A stretch of DNA of 64,000 bases from Brachybacterium sacelli (GCF_017876545.1 NZ_JAGIOD010000001.1:1-64000), one strand, 5' to 3'; positions 16,217 through 27,906 are shown, numbered from the stretch's first letter. Notes: generated by a model from the letters alone, not told the origin. Numbers and translations: made by a program.

Positions 16217-17550
16217 CGCGTCTCTCCTGTCGCCGCCGTGATCGCCTGGTCGAGGTCCCAGAGGATGTCCTCGACGTCCTCGAGGCCCACCGAGATGCGG
16301 ATCAGGTCCGGCCGCACCCCGCCCTCGACGAGCTGCTGCGGACTGAGCTGCTGATGGGTGGTCGAGGCCGGGTGGATCACCAGGGTGCGGGCATCGCCGA
16401 CGTTCGCCAGGTGCGAGGCGAGCTGCAGGTTCTCCATCACCGCCTCTCCCGTCGCGCGGGCCGCGGAGGCCCGGTCCTCGTCGCTCGCGAACTCCCCGAC
16501 GGGGCCCACCCCGAAGGCGAACACGGCGCCCGGGCCCAGCGGCAGGTACTGTGCGGCGCGCTCGCGATGGGGGTGCGAGTCCAGACCGGCCCAGGTCACG
16601 AAGGAGACCCGCGGATCCGCCTCGAGCCATTCGGCCACCGCCTTCGCCCCCGCGAGGTGGGCGTCCATGCGCTGCGGCAGCGTCTCGACCCCCTGCAGCA
16701 GCTGGAAGGCGGCCTGCGCGGACAGCGACGGGCCGATGTCGCGCAGCTGCTCGGAGCGCAGCTTGGTGAGGAAGCCGTACTCGCCGAAGTTGTCCCACCA
16801 GCGGATGTCGCCGTAGGAGGCGACCGGCTCCGTCATCGAGGGGAACTTCCCTCCTCCCCAGTCGAAACGGCCGGACTCGACGACCACGCCGCCGAGCGTC
16901 GTGCCGTGCCCGCCCAGGAACTTGGTGGCGGAGTGGATGACGATGTCGGCCCCGTGCTCGAGCGGTCGCACCAGATACGGCGTCGCGAGGGTCGCATCGA
17001 CCACCAGCGGCACACCGTGCTCATGGGCCACCGCGGCGAGCCCCTCGAGATCGGCGATCTCCCCGGAGGGGTTGCCGATCATCTCGACGTACAGCACCTT
17101 CGTCTCCTCGCGGAAGGCCGCGCGGAAGTCCTCGGGATCCGAGGAGGCGACGAAGGAGGTCTCCACACCGAAGCGGCGCAGGGTGACGTCGAGCTGGGTG
17201 ACCGTGCCGCCGTAGAGCTGCGCCGAGGAGACGACGTGGTCCCCGGCGCCCACGAGCGCCGCGAAGGTGATGAACTCGGCGCTCATCCCCGAGGCGGTCG
17301 CGACCGCACCGATCCCGCCCTCGAGGGAGGCGATGCGCTCCTCGAAGGCTGCGACGGTGGGATTGCCGATCCGGGAGTAGATGTTCCCGTACTTCTGCAG
17401 CGCGAAGAGGTTCGCCGCGTCGGCCGCGTCGTCGAAGACGAAGGACGTGGTCTGGTAGATCGGCACCGCCCGGGAGCCGTGCTGGGCGTCGGGCGTGCCG
17501 CCCGCGTGCAGGGCACGGGTGCGGAAGCCGAAGGTGCGCTCCTCGCTCAC
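16213..17550 (-). CDS. metY: O-acetylhomoserine sulfhydrylase / aminocarboxypropyltransferase
   Basis: A 445-residue PLP-dependent enzyme of the Cys/Met metabolism family that makes homocysteine (or methionine from methanethiol) out of O-acetylhomoserine and sulfide. It shows FGFRTRALHAGGTPDAQHGS at the start, YSRIGNPT (substrate binding), ATASGMSAEF, the PLP lysine in HSATKFLGGHGT, and STTHQQLS near the end. GTG 17550 overlaps the sfnG stop. It follows the monooxygenase that releases reduced sulfur or methyl-sulfur compounds, so it likely captures sulfur into amino acids in this operon. Confidence 0.93.
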   Translation of the reverse strand: MSEERTFGFRTRALHAGGTPDAQHGSRAVPIYQTTSFVFDDAADAANLFALQKYGNIYSRIGNPTVAAFEERIASLEGGIGAVATASGMSAEFITFAALVGAGDHVVSSAQLYGGTVTQLDVTLRRFGVETSFVASSDPEDFRAAFREETKVLYVEMIGNPSGEIADLEGLAAVAHEHGVPLVVDATLATPYLVRPLEHGADIVIHSATKFLGGHGTTLGGVVVESGRFDWGGGKFPSMTEPVASYGDIRWWDNFGEYGFLTKLRSEQLRDIGPSLSAQAAFQLLQGVETLPQRMDAHLAGAKAVAEWLEADPRVSFVTWAGLDSHPHRERAAQYLPLGPGAVFAFGVGPVGEFASDEDRASAARATGEAVMENLQLASHLANVGDARTLVIHPASTTHQQLSPQQLVEGGVRPDLIRISVGLEDVEDILWDLDQAITAATGETR

Positions 17551-18785
17551 GCGGCCACCCCCGCCGTGGACGGGTGGTCGGCGGGGAGGGTCTGCGCGGT
17601 CGCGGCCGCGGCCTCCTCGGCGCTGACTCCGGGCGCCACCGGCAGCAGGTCGGTGTTCAGCTCGGTGCCGCGGGCGCGGGCGAGGTCGGCCTCCTTCTCC
17701 CGCACGATCGGCAGCACGTCGCGGCCGAAGGCTGCGACCTCCTCGGTGAAATGGAGGTAGCAGGTCAGCATCAGGTTCACACCGACCTTCTTGTACGCGA
17801 TGATGCGATCGGCGATCTCCTCGGGGGTGCCGATGAGGCGGGTCTTGAAGCCGTCGTTGTACTGGACGAGGTCCTCGAAGGACGACCCGGCCCACATCCC
17901 CTTGCCGTCCTGGGTGGAGGCCCCTGCCTCCTGCACGGACTTCTGGAAGCCCTCGACGGCGGGGCGGTGCGCCTTGGCGACGATCTCACGCAAGGTCTCC
18001 TCGGCCTCGGCGCGGGAGTCGCGGGCGATGACGAAGCCGTTCAGTCCGAAGCGCGGCGTACGTCCGGCCTTCGCGGCGGAGGCCTGGACGCCGGCGACGT
18101 TCTCCTCGTACCCCTCGAGGGTGCGGCCGTTGGAGAAGTACCAGTCGGCGACGCGGCCGGCGGCGTCCTGGGCGGCGGTGGAGTTGCCGCCGAAGAAGAT
18201 CTCCGGGTGGGGGCGACCGGGGACGTCGACGGGCTTCGGGTTCAGGGTGAAGTCGTCGATCGAATAGTACGCGCCGTCCTGGGAGTACCCGTTCTCGGTG
18301 AGCAGGCCGCGCAGGGCGGAGATGAACTCCTCGGTGCGCACGTAGCGCTCGTCGTGCTCGAGCCACGGCAGGCCGAACTTCACGAATTCGTCCTTGAGCC
18401 AGCCCGAGACGATGTTGACGGCGGCGCGTCCCTCGGAGAGGTGGTCGGCGGTGATCAGCCACTTGGCCAGCACGCCGGGGTGCCACATGCCGGGGTGGAA
18501 GGCGGCGATCACGCGCAGTCGCTCGGTGGCGGCGAGCAGGGCGAGGGAGAAGGCGGAGGCCTCGTGCTGCTTGTCCGCGCCGTAGCTGGCGGCGTAGCGG
18601 GTCTGGGTCAGGGCGTACTCGAAGCCGGAGTTCTCGGCGATCTGGGCGAGGCGCTTGTTGTACGGCAGCTGCCAGTCGGTGCGCTGCTCGATGGTGGAGA
18701 CGACGAGTCCGCCGGAGACGTTCGGTACCCAGTAGGCGAACTTCAGCGGGGTCTCGAAGGTCGAGGTGGGGACGGTGGGGGTCAT
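17547..18785 (-). CDS. sfnG: FMN-dependent dimethylsulfone monooxygenase
   Basis: A 412-residue flavin monooxygenase of the bacterial luciferase/SsuD group. FAYWVPNVSGGLVVS, IEQRTDWQLPYNKRLAQ and GFEYALTQTRYAASYGA at the N-terminus are characteristic of SfnG. NIVSGWLKDEFVKFG and EIFFGGNSTAAQDAAG are shared with SsuD. SfnG converts dimethylsulfone to methanesulfinate using reduced FMN. No flavin reductase gene lies next to it. The neighbouring ABC importer suggests uptake of a sulfonate or related organosulfur source. An alkanesulfonate monooxygenase with other substrate preference is the alternative. Confidence 0.88.
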   Translation of the reverse strand: MTPTVPTSTFETPLKFAYWVPNVSGGLVVSTIEQRTDWQLPYNKRLAQIAENSGFEYALTQTRYAASYGADKQHEASAFSLALLAATERLRVIAAFHPGMWHPGVLAKWLITADHLSEGRAAVNIVSGWLKDEFVKFGLPWLEHDERYVRTEEFISALRGLLTENGYSQDGAYYSIDDFTLNPKPVDVPGRPHPEIFFGGNSTAAQDAAGRVADWYFSNGRTLEGYEENVAGVQASAAKAGRTPRFGLNGFVIARDSRAEAEETLREIVAKAHRPAVEGFQKSVQEAGASTQDGKGMWAGSSFEDLVQYNDGFKTRLIGTPEEIADRIIAYKKVGVNLMLTCYLHFTEEVAAFGRDVLPIVREKEADLARARGTELNTDLLPVAPGVSAEEAAAATAQTLPADHPSTAGVAA

Positions 18786-18856
18786 GCTTCCTCCAAGGTC
18801 GGGGTTCCGAGCGTCGGGGGTCTCCGACGGTCGGGCTCCGGGCGGGTGGGAGTCTG

Positions 18857-20905
18857 TCAGGTCTGCGGCGCGAGAGCAGGGTCGTCCGCGCCGAGGGCGG
18901 CCAGGGCGGCGGCGACCGCGTCCACCGCCTCTGGGTTCTGCAGGGACGTGATGTCCCCCAGCGGCGCGGGCACGCGTCCCGCGCGGCTCTCACGCTCGGC
19001 GTGGACCAGTCGGGCCAGCAGGCGGCGCATGATCTTGCCCGAGCGGGTCCGGGGCAGATCCGGCACGGTGATCACGTGCTTCGGCTTGGCGATCGGTCCG
19101 ATCTCGCGGGAGACGCGGGAGCGCAGCGCGGCGGCGTCGAGCGGGACGCCCCCGTCCGAGGGCATGACGAACACCGCCACGGCCTGCCCGGTCAGGGCGT
19201 CGTCCACCCCGGCGGCACCGGCCTCCCCGACCGACGGGTCCGCGACCAGGGCGGACTCGATCTCGATGGTGGACAGGCGGTGCCCGGAGACGTTCACGAC
19301 GTCGTCGAGGCGACCGAGGATCCAGAAGCATCCGTCGGCGTCGACCGTGGCGGAGTCCCCGGCGACGTAGAAGCCGCCGTGCTCGCCGCGGCCGGCATAG
19401 TCCTTCCAGTACGAGTCGCGGTAGCGCTCCGGATCACCCCAGACGGTGCGGGCCATCCCGGGCCAGGGCCGACGGGCCACCAGCGTGCCGGCCACGCCCG
19501 GCGGCTGCTCGGCGCCGTCCTCGTCGACCACCGCCATGTCGATGCCGGGCAGCGGCACGGTCGCCGAGCCGGGCTTGAGGGTGGTCACGCCCGGCAGCGG
19601 GACGAGCATGGCGGCTCCGGTCTCGGACTGCCACCAGGTGTCGACGATCGGGAGCTCGCCACGGCCGAAGGTGCGGTGGAACCACACCCACGCCTCGGGG
19701 TTGATGGCCTCGCCGACGGTGCCCAGCAGGCGCAGCGAGGAGAGGTCGTACCCGGCCGGGAGCTCCTCGCCGAACCAGGACATGAAGGTGCGGATCAGGG
19801 TGGGCGCCGTGTAGTAGACGGTCACCCCGTAGCGCTCGATGATCTCGAGGTGACGCTCACGGTGCGGCTGGCCGGGGGTGCCCTCGTAGATGACCTGGGT
19901 GAGGCCGTTGCTGAGCGGGCCGTAGATCTCGTAGGTATGGGCGGTGACCCAGGCGAGGTCCGCGGTGCACCAGTGGACGTCCTCGCTCTTCGCGTCGAAG
20001 TGCGCCCAGTGCGCCCAGGACGTGTGGGCGAGATAGCCGCCGGAGGTGTGGACCAGCCCCTTGGGCTTCCCGGTGGTGCCGGAGGTGTAGATGATGAACA
20101 GCGGGTGCTCGGCGTCGAAGGGCTGAGGATCGTGGTGCTCGCTCGCCACCTCGACGCTCTCGTGCCACCACACGTCCCGGCCCGGGGTCCATGCGATGTC
20201 GAGGCCGGTGCGGCGCACGACGAGGACGTGCTCGAGATCGGGCAGGTCCGCGGCGGCGGTATCGGCGGCCGACTTCACCTCGACGGCCTTCCCGCGACGA
20301 TACTGCCCGTCGGAGGTGACCAGCAGTTTCGCACCGGTGTCCTGGAGGCGGAAGCGCACGGCCTCGGCGCTGAAGCCGCCGAAGACGAGGGAGTGCACGG
20401 CGCCGATGCGCGCGCAGGCCAGCGCGATCACGACGGTCTCCACCAGCACCGGGAGGTAGACCACGACGCGGTCGCCGGGACCGATCCCGAAATCGGTCAG
20501 GGCGTTGGCCGCCTGGGACACGCGGCGCTGGAGGTCGCGGTAGGTGACCGATTCGCGGTCCCCCGGCTCGCCCTCGAAGTGCAGGGCGACCGTGGAGCCG
20601 CGGCCCGCGTGCACGTGCCGGTCCACGCAGTTCTCGGCGACGTTCAGCCTCCCGCCGACGAACCAGCGGGCGGCGGGCACGGAGAGCTCCCCGGTCGCGG
20701 GGTCCGGCGTCGGCGGCTCCCACTCATGAGCGGTGTGCCAGGGGGTGCGCCAGTACAGGCGGTGGGCGGCCTCCTCCCAGAAGGCGACGGGGTCGGTCGC
20801 GGCGTGCTCGTAGATTCCCGCGTCGACGTTCGCCTGCGCGGCGAGGGCTGCGGGCGCCGGGTAGGTGCGGGATTCGACGAGGCGGACTTCTTCGGTGATG
20901 CTCAT
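18857..20905 (-). CDS. acs: Acetyl-CoA synthetase (acetate-CoA ligase, AMP-forming)
   Basis: A 682-residue ANL-superfamily ligase. An N-terminal ACAS_N domain is followed by the P-loop motif IYTSGTTGKPKGLVHTSGG, the acetate-pocket segment VDTWWQSETGAAM and the hinge ILGRLDDVVNVSGHRLS. The C-terminal lysine in RTRSGKIMRRLL is adenylation-essential and typically acetylation-regulated. ATG 20905 overlaps the ssuC stop as ATGA, showing translational coupling to the transporter. Placement inside a sulfur operon is unusual. It could supply acetyl-CoA for homoserine acetylation or recycle a released carboxylate. Preference for acetate over propionate is assumed from the motif. Confidence 0.88.
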   Translation of the reverse strand: MSITEEVRLVESRTYPAPAALAAQANVDAGIYEHAATDPVAFWEEAAHRLYWRTPWHTAHEWEPPTPDPATGELSVPAARWFVGGRLNVAENCVDRHVHAGRGSTVALHFEGEPGDRESVTYRDLQRRVSQAANALTDFGIGPGDRVVVYLPVLVETVVIALACARIGAVHSLVFGGFSAEAVRFRLQDTGAKLLVTSDGQYRRGKAVEVKSAADTAAADLPDLEHVLVVRRTGLDIAWTPGRDVWWHESVEVASEHHDPQPFDAEHPLFIIYTSGTTGKPKGLVHTSGGYLAHTSWAHWAHFDAKSEDVHWCTADLAWVTAHTYEIYGPLSNGLTQVIYEGTPGQPHRERHLEIIERYGVTVYYTAPTLIRTFMSWFGEELPAGYDLSSLRLLGTVGEAINPEAWVWFHRTFGRGELPIVDTWWQSETGAAMLVPLPGVTTLKPGSATVPLPGIDMAVVDEDGAEQPPGVAGTLVARRPWPGMARTVWGDPERYRDSYWKDYAGRGEHGGFYVAGDSATVDADGCFWILGRLDDVVNVSGHRLSTIEIESALVADPSVGEAGAAGVDDALTGQAVAVFVMPSDGGVPLDAAALRSRVSREIGPIAKPKHVITVPDLPRTRSGKIMRRLLARLVHAERESRAGRVPAPLGDITSLQNPEAVDAVAAALAALGADDPALAPQT

Positions 20906-21726
20906 GTCCACTTCTTCAGCAGCTTCTTCTCGGCGAGGCCGAGGACGGCGTTGGTCAGGCTGCCGAGCAGGGCCAGCAGCACGATGGTCAGCAGGATCCG
21001 GTCGACGCGACCGGTCTGCTGGGAGTCGTTGAGCAGGAAGCCCAGGCCCATCGAGGAGGCGATCAGCTCGGCCGCGACCAGGAACAGCCAGGCCTGGGCC
21101 AGGGCCAGGCGCAGGCCCGAGACCACCGACGGCACGACGGCGGGCAGCTGCACGGTGCGGAACAGGGACCAGCCGTGCAGGCCGAAGCAGCGCCCGGCCT
21201 CCACCAGGTGGGGGTCGATGTGCCGCAGGGCCGAGGCGACGGTGGTGAACACCGGGAAGAAGGCGCCGATCGCGATCAGGGTGACCTTCGATTCCTCACC
21301 GATCTGCAGCCACAGGATCAGCAGCGGCACCCAGGCCAGGGACGGGACCGCGCGCAGCGCCGCCAGCGTCGGGTTCAGCAGCGCATCGCCCGCACGGGAG
21401 AGGCCGACGATCGCGGCCACGGCGAGGCCGACGACGGAGCCGATCGCGAAGCCGATCAGCACACGCTGCACGGAGATCGCCACGTGCAGGCCGAGCTCAC
21501 CGCGGCCGGCGAGGTCCGCGCCCGCCTGCAGCACGGTCAGCGGGCCGGGCAGCCGGTAGGCGGGCACCAGCCCGGCGGCGGTCACGAGCTGCCAGGCGGC
21601 GAGGATCACCAGGGGCAGCACCGCTCCGGCGGCGAGGCGCACGCCGGTGCGGTCCCAGAGGGCGGGGCGCGCCGACGGCGGCGTGAGCGACGGGGCGGTC
21701 CCGGTGGCGGTGGCGGTCGTGCTCAC
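20902..21726 (-). CDS. ssuC: Sulfonate-type ABC transporter permease
   Basis: A 274-residue inner-membrane permease of the BPD_transp_1 family with about six transmembrane segments. The EAA loop is EAGRCFGLHGWSLFRTVQLP, followed by SGLRLALAQAWLFLVAAELI, typical of the SsuC/TauC group for sulfonates, taurine or nitrate. Its ATG overlaps the ssuA stop and its stop overlaps the acs start. It would form the channel for the SsuA-bound ligand, energised by SsuB. Confidence 0.88.
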   Translation of the reverse strand: MSTTATATGTAPSLTPPSARPALWDRTGVRLAAGAVLPLVILAAWQLVTAAGLVPAYRLPGPLTVLQAGADLAGRGELGLHVAISVQRVLIGFAIGSVVGLAVAAIVGLSRAGDALLNPTLAALRAVPSLAWVPLLILWLQIGEESKVTLIAIGAFFPVFTTVASALRHIDPHLVEAGRCFGLHGWSLFRTVQLPAVVPSVVSGLRLALAQAWLFLVAAELIASSMGLGFLLNDSQQTGRVDRILLTIVLLALLGSLTNAVLGLAEKKLLKKWT

Positions 21727-22751
21727 TGCTTCTCCACCGCGGCGGTCGCGAAGGCGTCGTGGATGATCCCGCCGCGGGCCTTCTCCACCGCGGCGGCGCC
21801 GCCCTGGACGTCGCCGGAGTCCGACAGCATCGGGGAGATCGCCTCGAGCACGGCGAGCTGATCATCGCCGGGCACGCCGCTGACGTCGAGGTTCGAGCGC
21901 TCCTGGATCACCGTGGTGGCGACCGGGAGGTCGATCCCGGCGGCGTCGGCCAACAGCTGCGCGGTGGCCTCGAGGTTCTCCAGGGCCCAGGTGCGGGCCT
22001 GTTCGTAGGCGTCGACCACGGCCTGGGCGACATCGGCGTGGTGGTCGATGAAATCCTCGGTGGCATTGAGGAAGCCGTAGGTGTTGAAGTCGACGTTGCG
22101 GTAGACCAGCTGCGCACCGGATTCCTCCTCGGCGGCGGCCATGATCGGGTCGAGCCCGGACCAGGCCTCGACGCTGCCGCCCTCGAGGGCGGAGCGGCCG
22201 TCGGCGTGCTGCAGGGGCTGGAGCTCGATGTCGTCGATGCCGAGCCCGCCCTCGGCGAGGGCCTGCACCAGGAAGAAGTAGGGGTCGGTGGCCGGGGTGG
22301 CGGCGACGGCGCGGCCCGCCAGATCGGCCGGGCCCGTGATGTCGCTGCCCTCACCCACCACGAGCGCGGCCCATTCGGGCTGGCTGTAGATGTCGATGAC
22401 CTTGATCGGGGAACCGTTGGCGCGGGCCAGCAGCGCGGCCGAGCCGGCGGTGGAGGCGATGTCGGCCGAACCGGAGCGCAGGAACTCGTTGGCCTTGTTG
22501 GACCCGGCCGACTGCACCCAGGTGACCTCCACCGTGTCGCCGAGGGCGTCCTCGAGCAGCTTCTGCTCGCGCACCACCAGGCTCAGCGGGTTGTAGGTGG
22601 CCCAGTCGATGGTCAGGGACGTGGTCGACCATTCGCTGCCCTCGGCCGACTGCGAGGAGCCCTCGCCGGGGACGCAGGAGGTCACGCCGAGCGCGGCAGC
22701 CGCGGTGATGCCGAGCGCGGTCGCGGAGCGGCGGCTGATGCGGTGAGTCAT
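21723..22751 (-). CDS. ssuA: Sulfonate-type ABC transporter substrate-binding lipoprotein
   Basis: A 342-residue periplasmic-type binding protein exported as a lipoprotein. The lipobox LGVTSC places the lipidated Cys at about residue 26, after a twin-Arg-containing signal (RISRRSATALGITAA). The NMT1/SsuA-like fold is shown by LTIDWATYNPLSLVVREQKL, VEVTWVQSAGSNKANEFLRS and GSADIASTAGSAALLARANG. The ligand is probably a sulfonate or sulfone, judged from sfnG in the same operon. Translational coupling with ssuB and ssuC is visible from 4-base overlaps. Confidence 0.88.
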   Translation of the reverse strand: MTHRISRRSATALGITAAAALGVTSCVPGEGSSQSAEGSEWSTTSLTIDWATYNPLSLVVREQKLLEDALGDTVEVTWVQSAGSNKANEFLRSGSADIASTAGSAALLARANGSPIKVIDIYSQPEWAALVVGEGSDITGPADLAGRAVAATPATDPYFFLVQALAEGGLGIDDIELQPLQHADGRSALEGGSVEAWSGLDPIMAAAEEESGAQLVYRNVDFNTYGFLNATEDFIDHHADVAQAVVDAYEQARTWALENLEATAQLLADAAGIDLPVATTVIQERSNLDVSGVPGDDQLAVLEAISPMLSDSGDVQGGAAAVEKARGGIIHDAFATAAVEKQ

Positions 22752-23650
22752 GAGGGGGTCTCCGTGGGGGTGGGGGAAGCGGTAGGGGCAGAGGAAGTGC
22801 CCTGGTGGGTGTGCACGCCGAGGCCGGCGAGCAGCTCGACGCGGAGCTCGGCCAGGGCGTGGTCGGCGCGATCGCGGGGACGGGCGCCGGGCACCTCGAC
22901 CGCGCGGGCGATCGAGGTAGAGGCGGCGTCCTCGAGCAGGGAGCGCAGCAGCAGCACGCGGTCGGCCAGGTACAGGGCCTCCTCGACATCGTGGGTGACG
23001 ACCACGACGGTGGTGGGCTCTGCCGCGTGGATCTCGAGCAGCAGGTCCTGCATGCGCAGGCGGGTCAGGGCGTCCAGGGCACCGAAGGGCTCATCGAGCA
23101 GGAGCACCTCGGGGCTGCGGGCGAGCGCCCGGGCCAGCGAGGCGCGCTGGGCCATGCCACCGGAGACCTCGCGGGGCCGCTGGGTGGCGGCGTGCTCGAG
23201 ACCGACCAGCTGCAGCAGGTGGCGCACGCGGTCGCGGCCCGCACGCCGGGCGGTGCCGCGAGGCAGGCCGAGGGCGACATTGTGCTCGAGGGTGCGCCAG
23301 GGCAGCAGTCGCGGCTCCTGGAAGGCGACCGCGGTGCGCGGGTCGGTGCCGCGCAGGGCGGTGCCACCGATCCGGATCTCCCCGGCACTGGGGACGTCGA
23401 GGCCCGCGACCAGGCGCAGCAGGGTCGACTTGCCGCAGCCGGAGGGGCCGACGACGGCGAGGATCTCTCCCGCCGGCACCTCGAGGTCGAGGCCGCGCAG
23501 GACCTCACGCGGGCCCTCGGCGGCGGGGAAGGCCCGGGCGATGCCGTCCAGGCGGACGCCGTCGCGGCGCATCGCGGACGCCCGGTGGGTTCCCGTGCCG
23601 TCGGGGCGTGCGTCGGTCGTGGAGAGGTCGGCGGGCACCGTGCTGGTCAT
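22748..23650 (-). CDS. ssuB: Sulfonate-type ABC transporter ATP-binding protein
   Basis: A 300-residue ABC ATPase: Walker A GPSGCGKSTLLR, Q-loop FQEPRLLPW, signature VSGGMAQRASLARAL, Walker B LLLDEPFGALD and the H-loop VTHDVEEAL. The extra C-terminal tail is Thr/Pro/Ser-rich. ATG 23650 is chosen over upstream in-frame starts because AAGGA lies eight bases before it and the preceding residues show no family similarity. It is the first gene of the organosulfur operon. The 160 bases upstream presumably hold its promoter, but I cannot identify it firmly. Confidence 0.9.
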   Translation of the reverse strand: MTSTVPADLSTTDARPDGTGTHRASAMRRDGVRLDGIARAFPAAEGPREVLRGLDLEVPAGEILAVVGPSGCGKSTLLRLVAGLDVPSAGEIRIGGTALRGTDPRTAVAFQEPRLLPWRTLEHNVALGLPRGTARRAGRDRVRHLLQLVGLEHAATQRPREVSGGMAQRASLARALARSPEVLLLDEPFGALDALTRLRMQDLLLEIHAAEPTTVVVVTHDVEEALYLADRVLLLRSLLEDAASTSIARAVEVPGARPRDRADHALAELRVELLAGLGVHTHQGTSSAPTASPTPTETPS

Positions 23651-23809
23651 GCTGGCATCCTTCTGCGCGCCCCGCCGCGGACGCCAGCACACCGTCATAC
23701 GCCGAAACATTCGCGGCCAGAAGAACCGCTGTGGACCCCTGTGACCCCGCAGCGCGAGAGGCACGTCACACGCGCAGGTCACGAAGGTCGGCGCGGCCGG
23801 CCGCTCACC

Positions 23810-24445
23810 TCAGCGGCGCAGGCGATGCTCCAGCGACGCCTTCACGCCCGTCCACTCGTCCGCGAGGACCGAGTAGACGACGGTGTGGCGCAGCGTCCCG
23901 TCGGGCATGATCCGGTGCGCGCGCAGGATCCCGTCCTGCTGGGCGCCGAGGCGTTCGACGGCGCGGCGCGAGGCGATGTTCAGGTGATGGACCCGGAACT
24001 CGACGCCGAGGCAGCCCAACTCCTCGAAGGCGTGGGTGAGCAGCGCCAGCTTGACCGCGGCATTCGCCCCGGTGCCGTGGGTCGAGGCCGCCATGTAGGT
24101 GCTGCCGATCTCGAGGCGTCGGTCCCGCCGGGAGATGTTCAGGAACGTCGTGTGCCCGAGGACCCGGCCGCTGCCGGGCTCCACCACGGCCCAGGAGGCC
24201 GTCTGCCCCGCCTCGTCGGAAGCGCATTGGGTCGCCACCCGGTCCGCGACCTGCTCCGGCGGCGGCACGTGCGGCGCATGGGGGATGCGCCAGATCTCTC
24301 CGTCGGCCACGACCCTGCGCAATCCCTCGACGTGCTGCGCACCGAGCGGCTCGAGGCGCACCCGGTCGTTCTCGAGCGGCACCGGGCGGGGCTGGGTCAT
24401 GGGCTCGGTGGGGACGGAGGCCGTGGTGGAGCGGTCGGAGCTCAT
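23810..24445 (-). CDS. GNAT acetyltransferase, RimJ/RimL-like
   Basis: A 211-residue acetyltransferase of the RimJ/RimL type: VPLENDRVRLEPLGAQHVEG, LGHTTFLNISRRDRRLEIGS, TYMAASTHGTGANAAVKLAL, then FRVHHLNIASRRAVERLGAQ. The ATG overlaps the sqdX stop by four bases, so it is cotranslated with the sulfolipid genes. A link to sulfolipid metabolism is suggested only by this coupling. The acceptor is unknown. Confidence 0.82.
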   Translation of the reverse strand: MSSDRSTTASVPTEPMTQPRPVPLENDRVRLEPLGAQHVEGLRRVVADGEIWRIPHAPHVPPPEQVADRVATQCASDEAGQTASWAVVEPGSGRVLGHTTFLNISRRDRRLEIGSTYMAASTHGTGANAAVKLALLTHAFEELGCLGVEFRVHHLNIASRRAVERLGAQQDGILRAHRIMPDGTLRHTVVYSVLADEWTGVKASLEHRLRR

Positions 24446-25560
24446 CGGTGCTTCTCGATCGCCATCTCGTAGTAGCGCAGCAGGTCGTCGGAGGCGTTCT
24501 CCCAGGAGAACTTCTCCGCCTCGGCGCGGGCGGCCGCGCGGATGCCCCCGCGCAGCTCCGTATCGCCCAGTCGGGTCAGCGCCGCATCCAGGCTCGCCTC
24601 GTCCTTGGAGTCGAACAGCAGCCCGTTCACCCCGTCCGTGACCTGCTCCATCGTCGGCCCCGACCGGGCGGCGACCACCGGGAGCCCCGAGGCCATGCCC
24701 TCGAGGATCACGAGTCCCAGGGTCTCGGTGACCGAGGGGAACACGAAGGCGTCCGCGCTGGCGAAGGCGCTCGCGAGCTCCTCGCCCTCCATGAAGCCGG
24801 GGAACAGCGTCGAGGTGCCGGCGAAGTGCTGCTCGAGCTCCGTGCGATACGGGCCGTCGCCGACGATCGCGAGGGCGACGTCGTCACGGCGATCCATCAT
24901 CGGCCGCAGCGTGTGGATCTCCTTCTCCGCGGCCAGGCGACCCACGAAGACCAGCAGCTTCTTGTCCGGATGCCCCTGCGTGAGCCGTTCGCGCATCGCC
25001 TCGGAGGCGAAACGGGGATGGAAGGTCTGCGTGTCCACCCCGCGCCGCACCACGTGCAGGTCGGCGATGCCCTTCTCGGCCAGCTCCTGCTTCATGGACT
25101 GGGAGGTGGCGAGGTTGATGTCCGCCAGCGCGTGGTTGCGCTTGATCTGCCACCACACCGCGGGCTTGCCCCAGCGGTAGGCCTTGTACAGGTCCAGGTA
25201 GCGCGGGATATGGGTGTGGTAGCTGGCGACCAGCGGGATCCGCTGACGGCGGGCGGCGTAGGCCCCCGAGGAGGCCAGCAGGATCGGCTGGGCGGCATGG
25301 ACGACGTCCGGGTGGAAGCCGCGGATGATGCCGTCCACGGTGGGGTGCGGGAGGGTGAAGCGCCGATGCTTGTAGAACGGCAGCGTCACCGGGCGGATGC
25401 CCACCACCCTGGCCCCATGGTGCTCGCTGATACCCAGCTCGGGGGCGATCACCATGACCTCGTGGCCGAGGTCGGTGAACCGTTCGACGGCGTGGCGCAG
25501 GCGGGTCACCACGCCGTCGACGGAGGGCAGGAAGGTCTCCGTGACGATCGCGATCTTCAC
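24442..25560 (-). CDS. sqdX: Sulfoquinovosyltransferase-like GT4 glycosyltransferase
   Basis: A 372-residue GT-B glycosyltransferase. The acceptor half starts MKIAIVTETFLPSVDGVVTR and contains ASYHTHIPRYLDLYKAYRW. The donor half has RRGVDTQTFHPRFASEAMRE, VFVGRLAAEKE, the E-x7-E motif SVTETLGLVILEGMASG and GLPVVAARSG. The RGVD-FHPRF-S-EMR-RL pattern closely follows plant SQD2/cyanobacterial SqdX. It would transfer sulfoquinovose from UDP-sulfoquinovose to diacylglycerol, giving SQDG. It lies ten bases after sqdB. An alpha-mannosyltransferase of the MgtA type is the alternative, less likely given sqdB. Confidence 0.82.
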   Translation of the reverse strand: MKIAIVTETFLPSVDGVVTRLRHAVERFTDLGHEVMVIAPELGISEHHGARVVGIRPVTLPFYKHRRFTLPHPTVDGIIRGFHPDVVHAAQPILLASSGAYAARRQRIPLVASYHTHIPRYLDLYKAYRWGKPAVWWQIKRNHALADINLATSQSMKQELAEKGIADLHVVRRGVDTQTFHPRFASEAMRERLTQGHPDKKLLVFVGRLAAEKEIHTLRPMMDRRDDVALAIVGDGPYRTELEQHFAGTSTLFPGFMEGEELASAFASADAFVFPSVTETLGLVILEGMASGLPVVAARSGPTMEQVTDGVNGLLFDSKDEASLDAALTRLGDTELRGGIRAAARAEAEKFSWENASDDLLRYYEMAIEKHR

Positions 25561-25570
25561 GGAAAGGTGC

Positions 25571-27825
<2,255 letters not shown>

Positions 27826-27880
27826 GCGCGGGCGGCGGGGGCGCGGGCGGGCTGCGGCACGTCCGCTCATGCACCCGCAC

Positions 27881-27906
27881 GACCGGTCCCGGGTCCCGTA
27901 CCGGTC
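27881..27906. terminator. Weak stem-loop between convergent genes
   Basis: GACCGGT (27881-27887) and ACCGGTC (27900-27906) make a 7-bp perfect stem with a 12-base loop between the folP2-like gene and the alpha-mannosidase gene, which converge here. Confidence 0.4.

Noticed and set aside
19001..21559. 852-codon plus-strand frame opposite acs and ssuC
   Set aside because: Composition is dominated by Gly, Arg, Val and Asp with no family match, and the acs and ssuC frames on the other strand carry all motifs.
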